From NCBI GenBank assembly GCA_963575745.1, contig CAUYUJ010003916.1, positions 5,001 through 25,000 of the forward strand: a stretch of 20,000 nucleotides of DNA, written 5' to 3'. This document shows, piece after piece, positions 1 through 8,225 of the stretch; the first letter of the stretch is position 1; the number at the start of each line of letters is the position of its first letter. A program made the position numbers and the translations under genes. This DNA is from Prorocentrum cordatum (lineage: Eukaryota > Sar > Dinophyceae > Prorocentrales > Prorocentraceae). Under the pieces are notes generated by a model. It was not told the DNA's origin, did not search any database, and saw only the letters and a program-made list of their open reading frames with translations.

Positions 1-288
1 CGGCCGCGCTGCACGGGCGAGCTGCGGCGGCTGCAGGGCGGCGCGCCGGCCAGCGGGGCGCCCGCCGCCGAGGTTCAGGAGGGAGAGATGCGGGCACAGA
101 CACAGATGAGCGCCGACTTTCGGGAGGGTGCGGGACGGCATTGGACATGGATCGAGGAAGAAGAACACGGCATGTTCTTCGAACATTTTTGGCCGAGACC
201 GGCTTGTATTCATACACCAGGTCTATGCTCTAAGAACCTTGCATTTGTTATTAAAACAACCGTTCGTTCTGAGAACATGTCCTGGTAG
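1..288 (+). other. Open frame entering from the left edge; possible exon end, unrecognised
   Basis: Frame 1 is open from the first base to a stop at 286-288. The first ~90 bases are very GC-rich at codon third positions and read as a Cys/Gly/Ala-rich peptide containing RCTGELRRLQ. That is faintly like the C-x-G-x-L segment of the CCP-like exons near 8100 and 10500 on the same strand. After about base 100 the composition becomes ordinary and nothing is recognisable. It could be the end of an exon followed by intron, or chance. I would not name a product. Confidence 0.15.
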
Positions 289-474
289 GCCTATCAGGAT
301 GCCGGGACGGTCGGCCCCTACCCAATTATTTGTGCCTCGGCGCTTCGCCGGCGTGGCCTCTGGTGCGGGCTCACAGGTGCCCCTCCAGCACTGGCCTGCG
401 CCCCCAAATTTGGCTTACCCGCGGCCCTCTTGAAGCCGCGCACCAAGGGTCGCGCGGTGGCTCGCTATTCAGGA
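289..474. other. Noncoding stretch without recognised gene
   Basis: I see no gene here. Two short strings recur elsewhere. CAATTATTTGTGC (about 323-335) is also found just upstream of the large GGA tract at about 7639-7651. GGCCTCTGGTGCGGGCTC (about 355-372) recurs at about 9668-9685. These look like fragments of dispersed repeats found near microsatellites in this genome. Confidence 0.4.
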
Positions 475-632
475 CGACGAGGACGAGGCGGTGGAGGAGA
501 AGGAGGAGGAGAAGGAGGGGGGGAGGAGGAGGAGGAGGAGGAGGAGGAGGAGGAGGATGAGGAGGAGGAGGAGGAAGAGGAGGAGGAGGAGGAGGAGGAG
601 GAGGAGGAGGAGGAGGAGGAGGAGGAGGAGGA
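475..632. repeat. (GGA)n microsatellite, left flank of LINE-A
   Basis: A purine tract of GGA/GAG triplets. It is imperfect at its left end (GAC, GCG and GAA variants) and nearly pure from about 520 to 632. Read on the minus strand it is (TCC)n and begins directly after a run of six A (T6 on plus at 633-638) that ends LINE-A. Open frames through it give poly-Glu, poly-Gly, poly-Leu or poly-Ser depending on frame and are artefacts. Confidence 0.95.
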
Positions 633-638
633 TTTTTT

Positions 639-1150
639 GGGGCACGACCGCCGCACTGCATGCATGAAGCTCACTGAAAGTGTCTTGGAGCAGGGTCACT
701 CCACTCTCCTTGGGGTGGAAGCCCTTGCAAATCTGATTCCAGCTATGCGGATTATACTTCTTGTCGAGACTGCCGTCACTGAAAGTGTCTTGGAGCAGGG
801 TCACTCCACTCTCCTTGGGGTGGAAGCCCTTGCAAATCTGATTCCAGCTATGCGGATTATACTTCTTGTCGAGACCCGTCTTGCTATCTTTCGGCGGTCC
901 CGTGCACAGACTGCCGAGCTTGGCGAGACGGCCACCTGAAGTATAGCCCTTACAGATGGCACACACGACCAGCAACGAATCATTCGAGCAGTCGAAAATT
1001 ACGCATCTGTCGCTGGAAATCTCGGAGTGCCTGCACGTTGATTCTCGGCACTCCGCAGCATCGGCCAGGAGACGGCGAGGCATTGCTAGCACGCCTGGCC
1101 GTGCGCAGGCAAACAGAGCACTGCCAAAAACGCTGGGAGCCAGCGGGCGG
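639..1150 (-). pseudogene. LINE-A C-terminal Cys-rich tail with in-frame 35-residue duplication
   Basis: In the frame of 1545-469 the sequence after the RNase H reads CAICKGY, GSLCTGPP and QICKGFHPKESG, which looks like a continuation of the Cys-rich tail begun in the RNase H frame. The frame change lies between about 1150 and 1000. The block LDKKYNPHSWNQICKGFHP and what follows it occurs twice in succession (35 codons each) and then runs without a stop through ELHACSAAVVPQK into the TCC microsatellite. This means either the normal stop codon was lost or the element is slightly 3'-truncated. The role of the tail (zinc binding, nucleic-acid contact) is inference. Confidence 0.5.
671..880. repeat. 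105-bp tandem duplication in LINE-A 3' end
   Basis: Two adjacent copies, 671-775 and 776-880. They are identical over the first 100 bases (671-770 = 776-875) and differ only in the last five. The perfect identity points to a recent event in a copy that is otherwise decayed. 105 is divisible by three, so the local frame is kept. Confidence 0.95.
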
Positions 1151-2173
1151 GCCCCTCCATTCCCACTGATGGGGGGCGGGGGCCTCTCTCGGGACTCTCG
1201 CCACGGGCGACTTCCACTCCACCCCCGACAAGTCCGTTCGGGGCCAGAGCGGTAGCACAGCCGCCGCCAAATGCACCACGAATTGGGCACACTCGAGCGA
1301 ACGGCCAACAGCAGAGGACAGATCGTCCGAGGGCAAGGGATGCATAGCGGCGCCGAGCTTCGCAGCACGGTCAGCCGCATCGTTGCCGACTCGCCGAAAA
1401 CGCAAGGCCTCGTCGATGTCTGGGCAATCAAGAGCCAGGTGCGCACGCACCCTCTCGCACCCAAGCAACCTTTGCCCCCCAAGAGCCCGCCCCTGCAACA
1501 CGAGCCCCGCATAAGGTCGCTTGGGTGGGAGACGCTGCAAGTCATTCATGCCGTGCATGCTGACTACAGTGGCACTGTCGGAGTAGAGCTGCGTCGGCGC
1601 CGAAACAAGGGCACCTGCCATCGCGTAGGCCGCAAACTCTCCCGCCTGTGGAGTCAGTGGGCAGCTGTTCCACACAGGACCCCAGGCCGAGGCGAGCAAG
1701 TTGCTTCGGGGGCCGAGCACTGCCATCCCCCACCCAGCACGATTCGATTCTCGCACGACCCTGCGCGTGCAGGACCCGTCAAGAAAAATGGGTCCCCACA
1801 GATTCCGAGCACCTTCTAGGGGAAGATCCATGTCTTCGGCCTCGAAGCCGTCAGGGAAATATCGGAAACGGATGCCATCGTCATCGTCCCCCTCGCCGGC
1901 TATCGGGCAGGGGGGGACCACCTCCGCTGGATGCTGGAACAGTCCTGAAACGATCTCAAACGGTACTTGCCCCCCGTTCCACTCGACATAGTCACGGATG
2001 CTGTCCAAGAATGGCTGAGGCACGATGGCGGCACGTTCTTCGGCGGCAGCGGGGCATGCCCAAAGCCTGTGGTACAGCGTGCCCTCCAGGGGCATTGCAC
2101 AGCGAGCAGACGTCGCCGACGTCGTAGCCCGCCTCGCGGGCCCTAGAGAGGGGCCAGAGACCTTGGCAGGCAA
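980..2173 (-). pseudogene. LINE-A RNase H domain with intact catalytic tetrad
   Basis: Open for 397 codons, of which the first ~30 precede the finger frameshift. RNase H would remove the RNA strand after first-strand synthesis. The fold's acidic residues are all visible: Asp132 in FLDGSCTRR, Glu179 in GEFAAYAMAGAL, Asp199 in LYSDSATVV and Asp265 in GNDAADRAAK. The basic or His loop before the last Asp is VRAHLALD (His245). The domain covers about residues 126-275. Residues 335-373 (HQWEWRG, then WQCSVC, then RCC) begin a Cys/His-rich tail. This is the best preserved functional unit of the element. The stop at 980-982 follows a frameshift, since coding-like sequence continues in another frame. 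Confidence 0.8.
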
Positions 2174-2559
2174 GGCGCCGAATCACCCCCTTCTGCCTGG
2201 CCGAAAACTTCCTAGGCCGAGTGGCAGCAATGACGACGTCAACACACAAACGATGCACTCCGTCGCCTCCGTACTTCGAAGCCGCTTCCCGCTCGAGACT
2301 TCTCCACACCCCTTCCCTGAGAAGGATTTTAAGGAGCGCAGGAGGGGTGAGGGCGAGGGAGTGGTGGGCCCCCAGGTCGCTGATCAATAAGAAAGGCGAG
2401 GGCATAGACCAGCTGATCCTTTGAAGGGACAACTTGAGGGCTCCAATGGGCCCCGAAACCGAACGCCACGTCCAGGAGATCGGATAGCTCGCATTCCAAA
2501 GGTCCCGAAGCTCGTTCCAGGAAAAGCAAAAATCGGTAGCCCGAGTGCGCCTGGCCCAA
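2054..2559 (-). pseudogene. LINE-A linker and CCHC finger between RT and RNase H, split by a frameshift
   Basis: Three frames have to be combined here. 2559-2330 reads FGFGAHWSPQ and LVYALAFLIDQ. 2432-2092 reads a helical segment (RQKGVIRRLACQGLWP) and then DVCSLCNAP. After about 2090 the third frame reads EGTLYHRLWAC. The finger is C-x2-C-x8-H-x4-C with Cys at 2108-2106 and 2099-2097, His at 2071-2069 and Cys at 2056-2054. The distance between the second Cys and the His is eight codons plus one nucleotide, so a single-base insertion broke it. This position and spacing fit the zinc-binding motif that commonly follows the RT in LINEs. Confidence 0.6.
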
Positions 2560-2565
2560 ACCTTT

Positions 2566-4428
2566 TTAGACCATCGGATGATGGGAGAGACCGCCCCGAA
2601 CCACGCCCACTTCGATCCCGGGCAAAATCGTTAAACTGCGGCCGCCGACGGCCGGCTTCATTGCACCAGCAAAGAGCCGCCGAATCTTCAAAAGTTCGCC
2701 GTCGCTGCAGCCGTGCACCTCGCTGCCGTAAGTGATACCGGACAGGGGCCCAGCAACGCAGAGTTTAATAGCCCTGCGTCCTAGAACAGCTCGCTGGCGG
2801 ACAAGCCGCCCGACTCGGCGCTCCGCCTTCGCCAGCCTCGCCCTTGCACGAACGTTGCGCCCCCGAACGCGGCGAGCGCCTCCTACTGTGTCGTCAATGC
2901 CGAGGTTGACGGCGGCATGCGAATGAGCTCCTCCAAACAGCCCCAACCGTCTCTGGATGTGTCTGGAGATTTCCCTGGAAGACGAAATGAGACCGACCTT
3001 TTCAAGGGGAACGTTCGCATGCAGACAATCCGAAATAACGATATGCAGCTGACTAGCCGCGTCGGCGAGGTCCCGACTAATCGCTTTAATCGAACCCGTC
3101 GCATTGAGCCCCATATCGTCGATGTACGCGTCGAAGGTCACACTCCGAGGGATGACCGACCGGTCGAAAGCATCCCAAGCGAAAACTCGGATCAGGGTCG
3201 TGGCGAAACTACACCCCGCGATGATGCCCACGCGGGCGTGCATGGGACAAGCCACGACCCCTCCCAACACAACGAACCTCGCGGACCTGTGCCCCGCCAA
3301 ACAAACCGAGGAAATGGGGTGAGGAAAGTTGCGCTGTCTACACTTCAAGGCCAAAGCCTCCAGGGGGATCCGCTCATAATATTTAGCAATGCCCCACAGT
3401 AACGTGCACGCATGCTGAGACTGACTGCGAGACCTCTCCGATCGAGCAGTCTGCCTCCAGACGACGTCGCTCGCCGACTTGCACTGGCCTGCCGCCCAAA
3501 AAGCACGTTGGTTGGCTGTCTCCAACTGCACCGCAAGATGGTGACGGCACTTGCCCCGGAGACGGCACAGGCTGGGAAACACTCCTACCGGACGGAGTCC
3601 CGAAGACGGTTTTGGCAGCATCGCGATGATGAGGGCCCGCAGCTGGGGGGGAATGGGCCCCGTCATCTCCATCATCGTGAAAAACCGAGAGAGAGCCGCC
3701 AAGGCCCCGTCCGACAGGAGCGCAAAGTGGCGCATGTGAAAGCCGTCTAGGCCCACAGCGGACATATGAGCAAAGGTTTTGGAGAACTTACGGATTTCTT
3801 CAATGGGCACAGGGGGGGGGGGGTCATTGATCTTCCCTGCCTGCTTGGCGGGCACGTCTAAAGCTTCCCACGAGCCGCGGAACCCTTGTGCCTCGTCAGC
3901 CAGCAGGGACTGCGGGTCGGACACCACGCAGCCGTTGGCGCAGAGGGTCGTGCTGGCCTTCCAGGCCAGTGGGTCCTTGGTGAACGCGCGAGCCCTCCCT
4001 CCTCCTTGGCCCACCGACTCCGTAAGCCAGTCCGCCCAGTCCTTACGAGCCTGCGAAGAATAAAAAGTTGAGCACTGCTCAGCGTGCTCGCCAACCGCGC
4101 CCCCCAGATTCTCAGCTCGGACCTGGGGCGTGTCCTCCGAAAGGCTACGTTCGAGGCAATCCGAGGCCAGCTGGGAGACCCTTTCCAGGATATCAGGGAA
4201 CCCAGGGAAGTCAGGGACCTCGGGACCCGAAACTTCAGATCCAGAGGGCTCGGCTCCAGGAAGGGGCTTGCACAAACTCGAGGGGGGGCGACGCAAGAGC
4301 ACGGGCCGCTTCTCGAGCCTGAGGCCGATCCGCACGCAGAACAGCCCCCTGGAAACGCTTGAAGTGACTGGCAAGCCAACGGCTCGCGCGGAGCTGGGGG
4401 TACCTGACACACCCTTTATCTTTCCCAA
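2566..4428 (-). pseudogene. LINE-A reverse transcriptase domain, catalytic Asp of motif A lost
   Basis: An open frame of 620 codons. RT landmarks appear in order: SAVGLDGFHMRHF (about residue 235), the LPKPSSGLRPVG block (about 290), motif A as LLWGIAKYYERIPL (residues 343-356), motif B as GIIAGCSFATT, and motif C as AYIDDMGL with YIDD at codons 3126-3115 (residues 435-438). In motif A, relatives have Asp where this copy has Gly346 (codon 3393-3391, GGC). A single A-to-G change would explain it and would abolish polymerase activity. The ~200 residues before the RT are a Pro/Glu/Ser-rich linker, and the join to the endonuclease frame needs a shift near 4250. After YIDD comes a basic, Arg-rich thumb-like region (RRVRGRNVRARARLAKAERR) ending at 2566. 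Confidence 0.8.
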
Positions 4429-4699
4429 GGATGGGCCTCCAGTGGGTGATGGGCCCCTTGCCCCTCGACCCCCAGACAGGCAATTCCACCCCCAAGGTCC
4501 TGGCCAGCTCCCGCTCCGCCAAGCCTGCCCAGGAGGCGTACGCCTCGCTAAACAACTTGGAAGTCATGGCAACGTCGTCCCCACGCCGCGCCCTGATGAA
4601 GGCTGCATCCAGCTTGGCCTGCACACGCTCGAACTGCTGAGGTGCGGACTGAGGTCCGAACGGCGGCGCCGAGGGTAACGAAGGCGGCTCCCTGAAAAT

Positions 4700-5367
4700 A
4701 AGGTAGTGCATCTTCGCCATCCCCGCATGGAAGCAAATATGAACTCGAAGGCGAGGAAAGAAACCCGCATCTTCGACTGGTTCTATACTCTGGACCGCCT
4801 TCGACACTCCCGACGAGAGAACGAAATAATCATATTCTCTGCCTTCGCCAGTGTGACAAGTAGGCTTGCCCGTGCAGGTGGCCTGGCCAATGAGCGACGA
4901 GAAGCCAGACCCGGCTAGAGTCGACGGGTCCATGTTCCAGTCCCCTCCCGCGGTGAACGGTTTGCCACGCGTGGGCCCCAACGCCCCGACAGCCGACAGG
5001 GTTTCCAGATTCGCTTCGGACACAAACCCTCCGAGTCCCTGGGGTACGCAGAGCAACACAAAACCGCGCCACCCTGGGGGGCGTGCACTTCGGCCGCCAG
5101 GGCCCGATGCGTGGCCACGACAGATCCCGAAGACGGCGGATGGAGCCCCACGGTCTGCCTACGCAAAATCGCGACTCCCGCAGACGGGCCCCCCCCTGGG
5201 CCAGTAGTCGCGGGGGCCCACAAGCTTTTGAAACCAAGGACCAGGCAAGCGGAAGACGCACGGTCCAGGGACTCCTGCGAAATCAATGTATGCTCCTGGA
5301 CCATGATCACTTCAGCTCTAGCGCTGGGCAGCCAATCTTTCACCGACCCCCACGAGTTGCCGTTCAC
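4700..5367 (-). pseudogene. LINE-A AP-like (EEP family) endonuclease domain, frameshifted
   Basis: The endonuclease nicks the target DNA to prime reverse transcription. Reading begins with VNGNSWGS (the conserved Asn block, about 5365-5340), then VQEH with the catalytic Glu at 5295-5293, then a GVAIL strand. The frame then shifts near 5025-5055. The second frame holds GGDWNMDP, with the Asp/Asn pair of the GD(F/W)N motif at 4942-4934, and EYDYFVLS, whose Asp is another expected active-site position. The last block, normally a conserved Pro-His, reads FFPRLRVHI, so the His may have become Arg. The frame stays open to 4235 through a helical linker rich in Ala, Arg and Glu before the RT. Motif order makes the family call strong. 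Activity is ruled out by the frameshift. Confidence 0.75.
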
Positions 5368-5577
5368 GGAGACGACGCTCAGACGAAACGACTCGGCCTC
5401 GGGGGGGGGGGCGGAGGGGAAAAAGGGCCCTTCAGGCGACTAAAACTGCCAGCGCGTCCTGAGGTTGGTATTTTCGAAACTGCATCGAGCGCAACGTGAG
5501 GAAGGGAAAGAAACGGCGAGCGGCCCCTGAACTGCGAAGGGTCGCTCCCAGACAAAAAATTGGAGCGCGCCAGGCCT

Positions 5578-6894
5578 TCAGGAATCAGGTGAACATGATG
5601 CTGCAGGTCCCCCCCTTGAGCTGCCGCCAGGGGAGGCTTCTTGTTGAGGGAGTCCACCACCCCGTTCCGCCTGGGCCTGGGCACGTTGGGCAATGGCAGC
5701 GACCTCGCCCCTGACTCGGCCAGCGGCGGCGGCGTCGGGCGATCCGCCAGGCTGCTCAGCCGCTGCTGCGGCGGCCGCAGGATCTCCAGCATGTGGCCCG
5801 TCAGCCCCTTGGCCGTCCCGTGGAGCTGCGCCTCCAGGAAGGCCACCTTCAGGGCCTCGCCGACGTTTGCCAGCGATGCGCTTGAGGTACTGCTCGTGCT
5901 CCTTCTTGACCGCCTCCGCCTTCGCGACAGCGTCCTGGAAGAGCTGCTTGGCGGCGGCGGCGATGTGCCCCTTGAACTTGGCACGGCGCTTCTCGACCTC
6001 GTCGATGTCGGCCTGCTCCAGCTCGAGTTCACCTGGGAAGTCGCTGAAGAGGCCGCCGTCGTCGATGGTGATGTCCGCCACTTCGCCAGCCACGAGGTCT
6101 CGCAACGACAGCACAGGCCCAGGCGCAGGCTCCGAGTCAGCCTCGATGACAATGGGGGCCACCTCCCTGTGGAGCTTCGCCGCCAATGTGCGGTGCTGCT
6201 TGATGAGCGCCTTGGACTTCTGCGACAGGTCGTGCAGGTACGTCTCCTGCTTGCGAACGCCCTCCACCGACCGGTTGTACTTTGCCAGTTCCGCTTCCAT
6301 CTTGCTGTCCAGCTTCGTGATCTCACGATGGAGCTCCGACACTTGGTCCTGCAGAGGCTTGGGAGCTGGTCTCGCCTTCTCGGTGAGCGCGTCGATCTTT
6401 GACTGGTACTTCTTGGCGGTCTCCTCGTCCCCGTCGCGCTTGGCGAGAGACGCCAGCATCTGCAGCTCCACGGTTCCCAGAGGGCCCGATGATGCGCCAC
6501 CTCCTGCTGCTCCTGCTGGGCCATGCGCCGCAGCACGGCCGCCAGGCTGGGGTCCAGGAAGGAGGGCACGCCACGTGCCAGGAGCGATGGCGCCTGGAGC
6601 TGCAGGCTGGCCACGAAGATGAGACCGCACACCGCGAGGGCCCTGAGGGTGGACGGGTGCTGGGGCCTGCCGCTCGGCGCCGCAGTGCTTGCAGTTGGCC
6701 GAGAGCATGGACGTCTTGCCGCACCCGCACTGAACGCACTTCCAGCGCTCGGTTGACTCGCCGCCCTTCGCACCCTTGACCCCGCCCTTGCCCACGTGGG
6801 GCTGCACCATGTGCCAAGGAGGTACGACGCCTTGCCAAAGATGGTCTCCTTGGCCTTTGCCGCCGCCGCCTCCCTTGCCGCCATGGCGCCACAT
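5578..6894 (-). pseudogene. LINE-A N-terminal/ORF1-like protein: zinc finger plus coiled coil
   Basis: An open frame of 438 codons starting with MWRHGGKGGGGGKG. Residues 1-50 are Gly/Lys-rich. Residues 51-71 hold a compact zinc-binding motif, WKCVQC then NCKHC (C53-x2-C56-x11-C68-x2-C71). It resembles the RanBP2-type finger, which has ten residues in the middle loop rather than eleven. Residues ~145-230 are charged and heptad-like (QVSELHREITKLDSKME, then SKALIKQHRTLAAKLHRE), predicting coiled coil, and a second helical stretch lies near 320-350. The C-terminus is Gly/Ala/Pro-rich. It lies directly 5' of the endonuclease in the same sense, so I infer it supplies the nucleic-acid-binding ORF1-type function, or the N-terminus of one polyprotein. 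A host Zn-finger gene that happens to sit there is the alternative. This is the longest uninterrupted frame of its half of the element. Confidence 0.6.
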
Positions 6895-6945
6895 GCAAGA
6901 GAAAGGCTGAATGTCCGTTCAAATTGGCCCGCTGACACCAGGTGC

Positions 6946-6990
6946 GGAGGAGGAGGAGGAGGAGGAGGAGGAGGAGGAGGAGGAGGAGGG
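6946..6990. repeat. (GGA)n microsatellite, right flank of LINE-A
   Basis: About 45 bases of nearly pure GGA, starting right after GGTGC and ending GGGAGGGGG. On the minus strand it is (TCC)n immediately 5' of LINE-A. With 475-632 it brackets the element, as if a single tract had been split by the insertion. Confidence 0.95.
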
Positions 6991-7675
6991 AGGGGGAAAG
7001 CAGGGCGAGGAGGGCGGCCTGCGAGAGCCTTGCCAAGCAGCGGCCGCGCAGGGGCGCGCCTGGGCCACTCCTTGCGTGAAGTCGAGTGCTCTCATCGGGC
7101 GGATGGGGTGACCAGAATGCTGTGAACGACGATCAATGGAGAGGAGGCGTGTTGTCAAGTAATTCCCAGATGTCTCATACATGTTATAAATATGTCTGAA
7201 ACCAGTAAGCTACATGCTTCAAGCATTTTACAGCCGTTTCCGTCATATTAACACCTTTTTAATTCAACGGTTGGATTGTTAGGATGTCCATTGTTATGGC
7301 ACCCGCAACTAGAATGGGGGGAAGACAAGGGCCTCCAAGGGGCTCTCGAGGGCCCCCCTTGGAGCCAGCAGGAGCTTCAGAGGGGCTCCACAGAAGGCCC
7401 CTCTGGGGCTCTTTTCTTCACCCCCCCTATCTACCCAGACCCCCGACGTCGTGATTTTTGTTCACAACGTCGATCCGCACAGGTCTGGCCCGGTTTTTCG
7501 ACCCAAGTCGTTTTTTGACGGTCCCTAGGCCTGGGAAGGGCCCCTGGAGGCCGAACGTCGAGGAACACCTCCCGTCGTGTTTTTTGCAGGCTCGAGGGGT
7601 TCTGGGTAGGTCACCATGCATCGCCACCTGCCCAAGCTCAATTATTTGTGCTCCCCGGGGCCCCTGCAGAGGTGG
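6991..7675. other. Noncoding spacer with three small hairpins
   Basis: I see no gene. 7130-7300 is AT-richer than its surroundings and includes the 13-nt palindrome ATGCTTCAAGCAT (7214-7226). Downstream are three stem-loops: CTCCAAGGGG at 7333-7342 with 7355-7364 (10 bp, loop 12), CAGAGGGGC at 7378-7386 with 7397-7405 (9 bp, loop 10), and ACGTCGTGA at 7446-7454 with 7462-7470 (8 of 9 paired, T-rich loop). They could be remnants of small palindromic elements or act in RNA; neither is shown. Confidence 0.5.
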
Positions 7676-8102
7676 GGAGGAGGAGGAGGAGGAGGAGGAG
7701 GAGGAGGAGGAGGAGGAGGAGGAGGAGGAGGAGGAGGAGGAGGAGGAGGAGGAGGAGAGGAGGGGGAGGAGGAGGAGGAGGAGGAGGAGGAGGAGGAGGA
7801 GGAGGAGGAGGAGGAGGAGGAGGAGGAGGAAGGAGGAGGAGGAGGAGGAGGAGGAGGAGGAGGAGGAGGAGGAGGAGGAGGAGGAGGAGGAGGAGGAGGA
7901 GGAGGGAGGAGGAGGAGAGGAGGAGGAGGAGGAGGAGGAGGAGGAGGAGGAGGAGGAGGAGGAGGAGGAGGAGGAGGAGGAGGAGGAGGAGGAGGAGGAG
8001 GAGGAGGAGGAGGAGGGAGGAGGAGGAGGAGGGAGGAGGAGGGAGGAGGAGGAGGAGGAGGAGGAGGAGGAGGTTGAGGAGGGAGGGGCCCCTGCAGAGG
8101 TG
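7657..8102. repeat. 18-bp direct repeat flanking the GGA tract
   Basis: GGGGCCCCTGCAGAGGTG occurs perfectly at 7657-7674 and 8085-8102, immediately outside the microsatellite on both sides. It contains CTGCAG followed by AGGTG, which looks like a splice acceptor followed by a possible donor. A duplication of an exon edge, or repeat-driven expansion between two copies, would give this layout. Confidence 0.9.
7676..8084. repeat. Long (GGA)n microsatellite, about 410 bp
   Basis: Nearly uninterrupted GGA triplets on the plus strand, with a few GGGA and AGGA slips (about 7756, 7829, 7904, 8014-8044) and a TTG near 8074. Only purines are present over most of its length. It is bounded on each side by the same 18-mer (7657-7674 and 8085-8102). 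Frames through it give homopolymeric Glu, Gly, Arg, Leu or Pro and should not be taken as genes. Confidence 0.97.
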
Positions 8103-8225
8103 CGGTGCGAGGGCGGGCGGCTCGCGGGAGCGGCCGCCTGCCGCCGGCCAGGCTGCGGCGCCCCGGCCGTGCCGCGCGCGGGCCGCCCGAGCTGCCAGGA
8201 GATCGGCTGCCCGCCGTGGGGTCGC
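8098..8225 (+). pseudogene. Possible CCP/sushi-like exon (Cys-rich), isolated
   Basis: After CCCCTGCAG the plus strand reads VRCEGGRLAGAAACRRPGC followed by GAPAVPRAGRPSCQEIG, with regularly spaced cysteines and the C-x2-G-x-L pattern. The same pattern appears in LTCKDGQLEP (about 10870) and LTCSGSALS (about 10474) further on. Dinoflagellates have many secreted or surface proteins made of such CCP/sushi-like repeats. The proposed start is the AG at about 8097. The 3' edge is uncertain (about 8215-8250). It is on the same strand as the 10165-10951 exons and could belong to the same gene, with 2 kb of repeats between them. I type it as pseudogene because no complete gene can be traced; chance GC-rich coding is a real alternative. 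Confidence 0.35.

Larger units (their letters stand above)
633..6945 (-). mobile_element. LINE-A: decayed non-LTR retrotransposon (endonuclease-RT-RNase H type)
   Basis: One element of about 6.3 kb, read on the minus strand from 6945 to 633. Domains occur in the order expected for a dinoflagellate LINE with an AP-type endonuclease and RNase H: zinc finger and coiled coil (6894-5578), endonuclease (5367-about 4700), RT (4428-2566), CCHC finger (2108-2054), RNase H (about 1800-1350) and a Cys-rich tail (about 1150-640). The reading frame changes at least five times, so no functional protein can be made. The 3' end is CCCCAAAAAA followed by (TCC)n. The 5' end abuts (TCC)n at 6946. Boundaries are inferred from the two microsatellite edges. 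The family assignment rests on motifs and remembered domain order, not on a search. Confidence 0.8.

Noticed and set aside
182-200. CATTTTTGGCCGAGAC as a leader relic
   Set aside because: Lacks the CCGTAGC half and has an inserted T; too weak.
465-661. Long frames of poly-Glu, poly-Ser or poly-Pro through the GGA tract
   Set aside because: They are translations of a triplet repeat and are open in nearly every frame; no unique protein sequence supports a gene.
5641-6622. Plus-strand frames of 250-310 codons
   Set aside because: Antisense shadows of the zinc-finger/coiled-coil region of LINE-A.
6905-6945. Spliced-leader relic at the 5' end of LINE-A (minus strand)
   Set aside because: The best alignment matches about half the positions, no better than chance.
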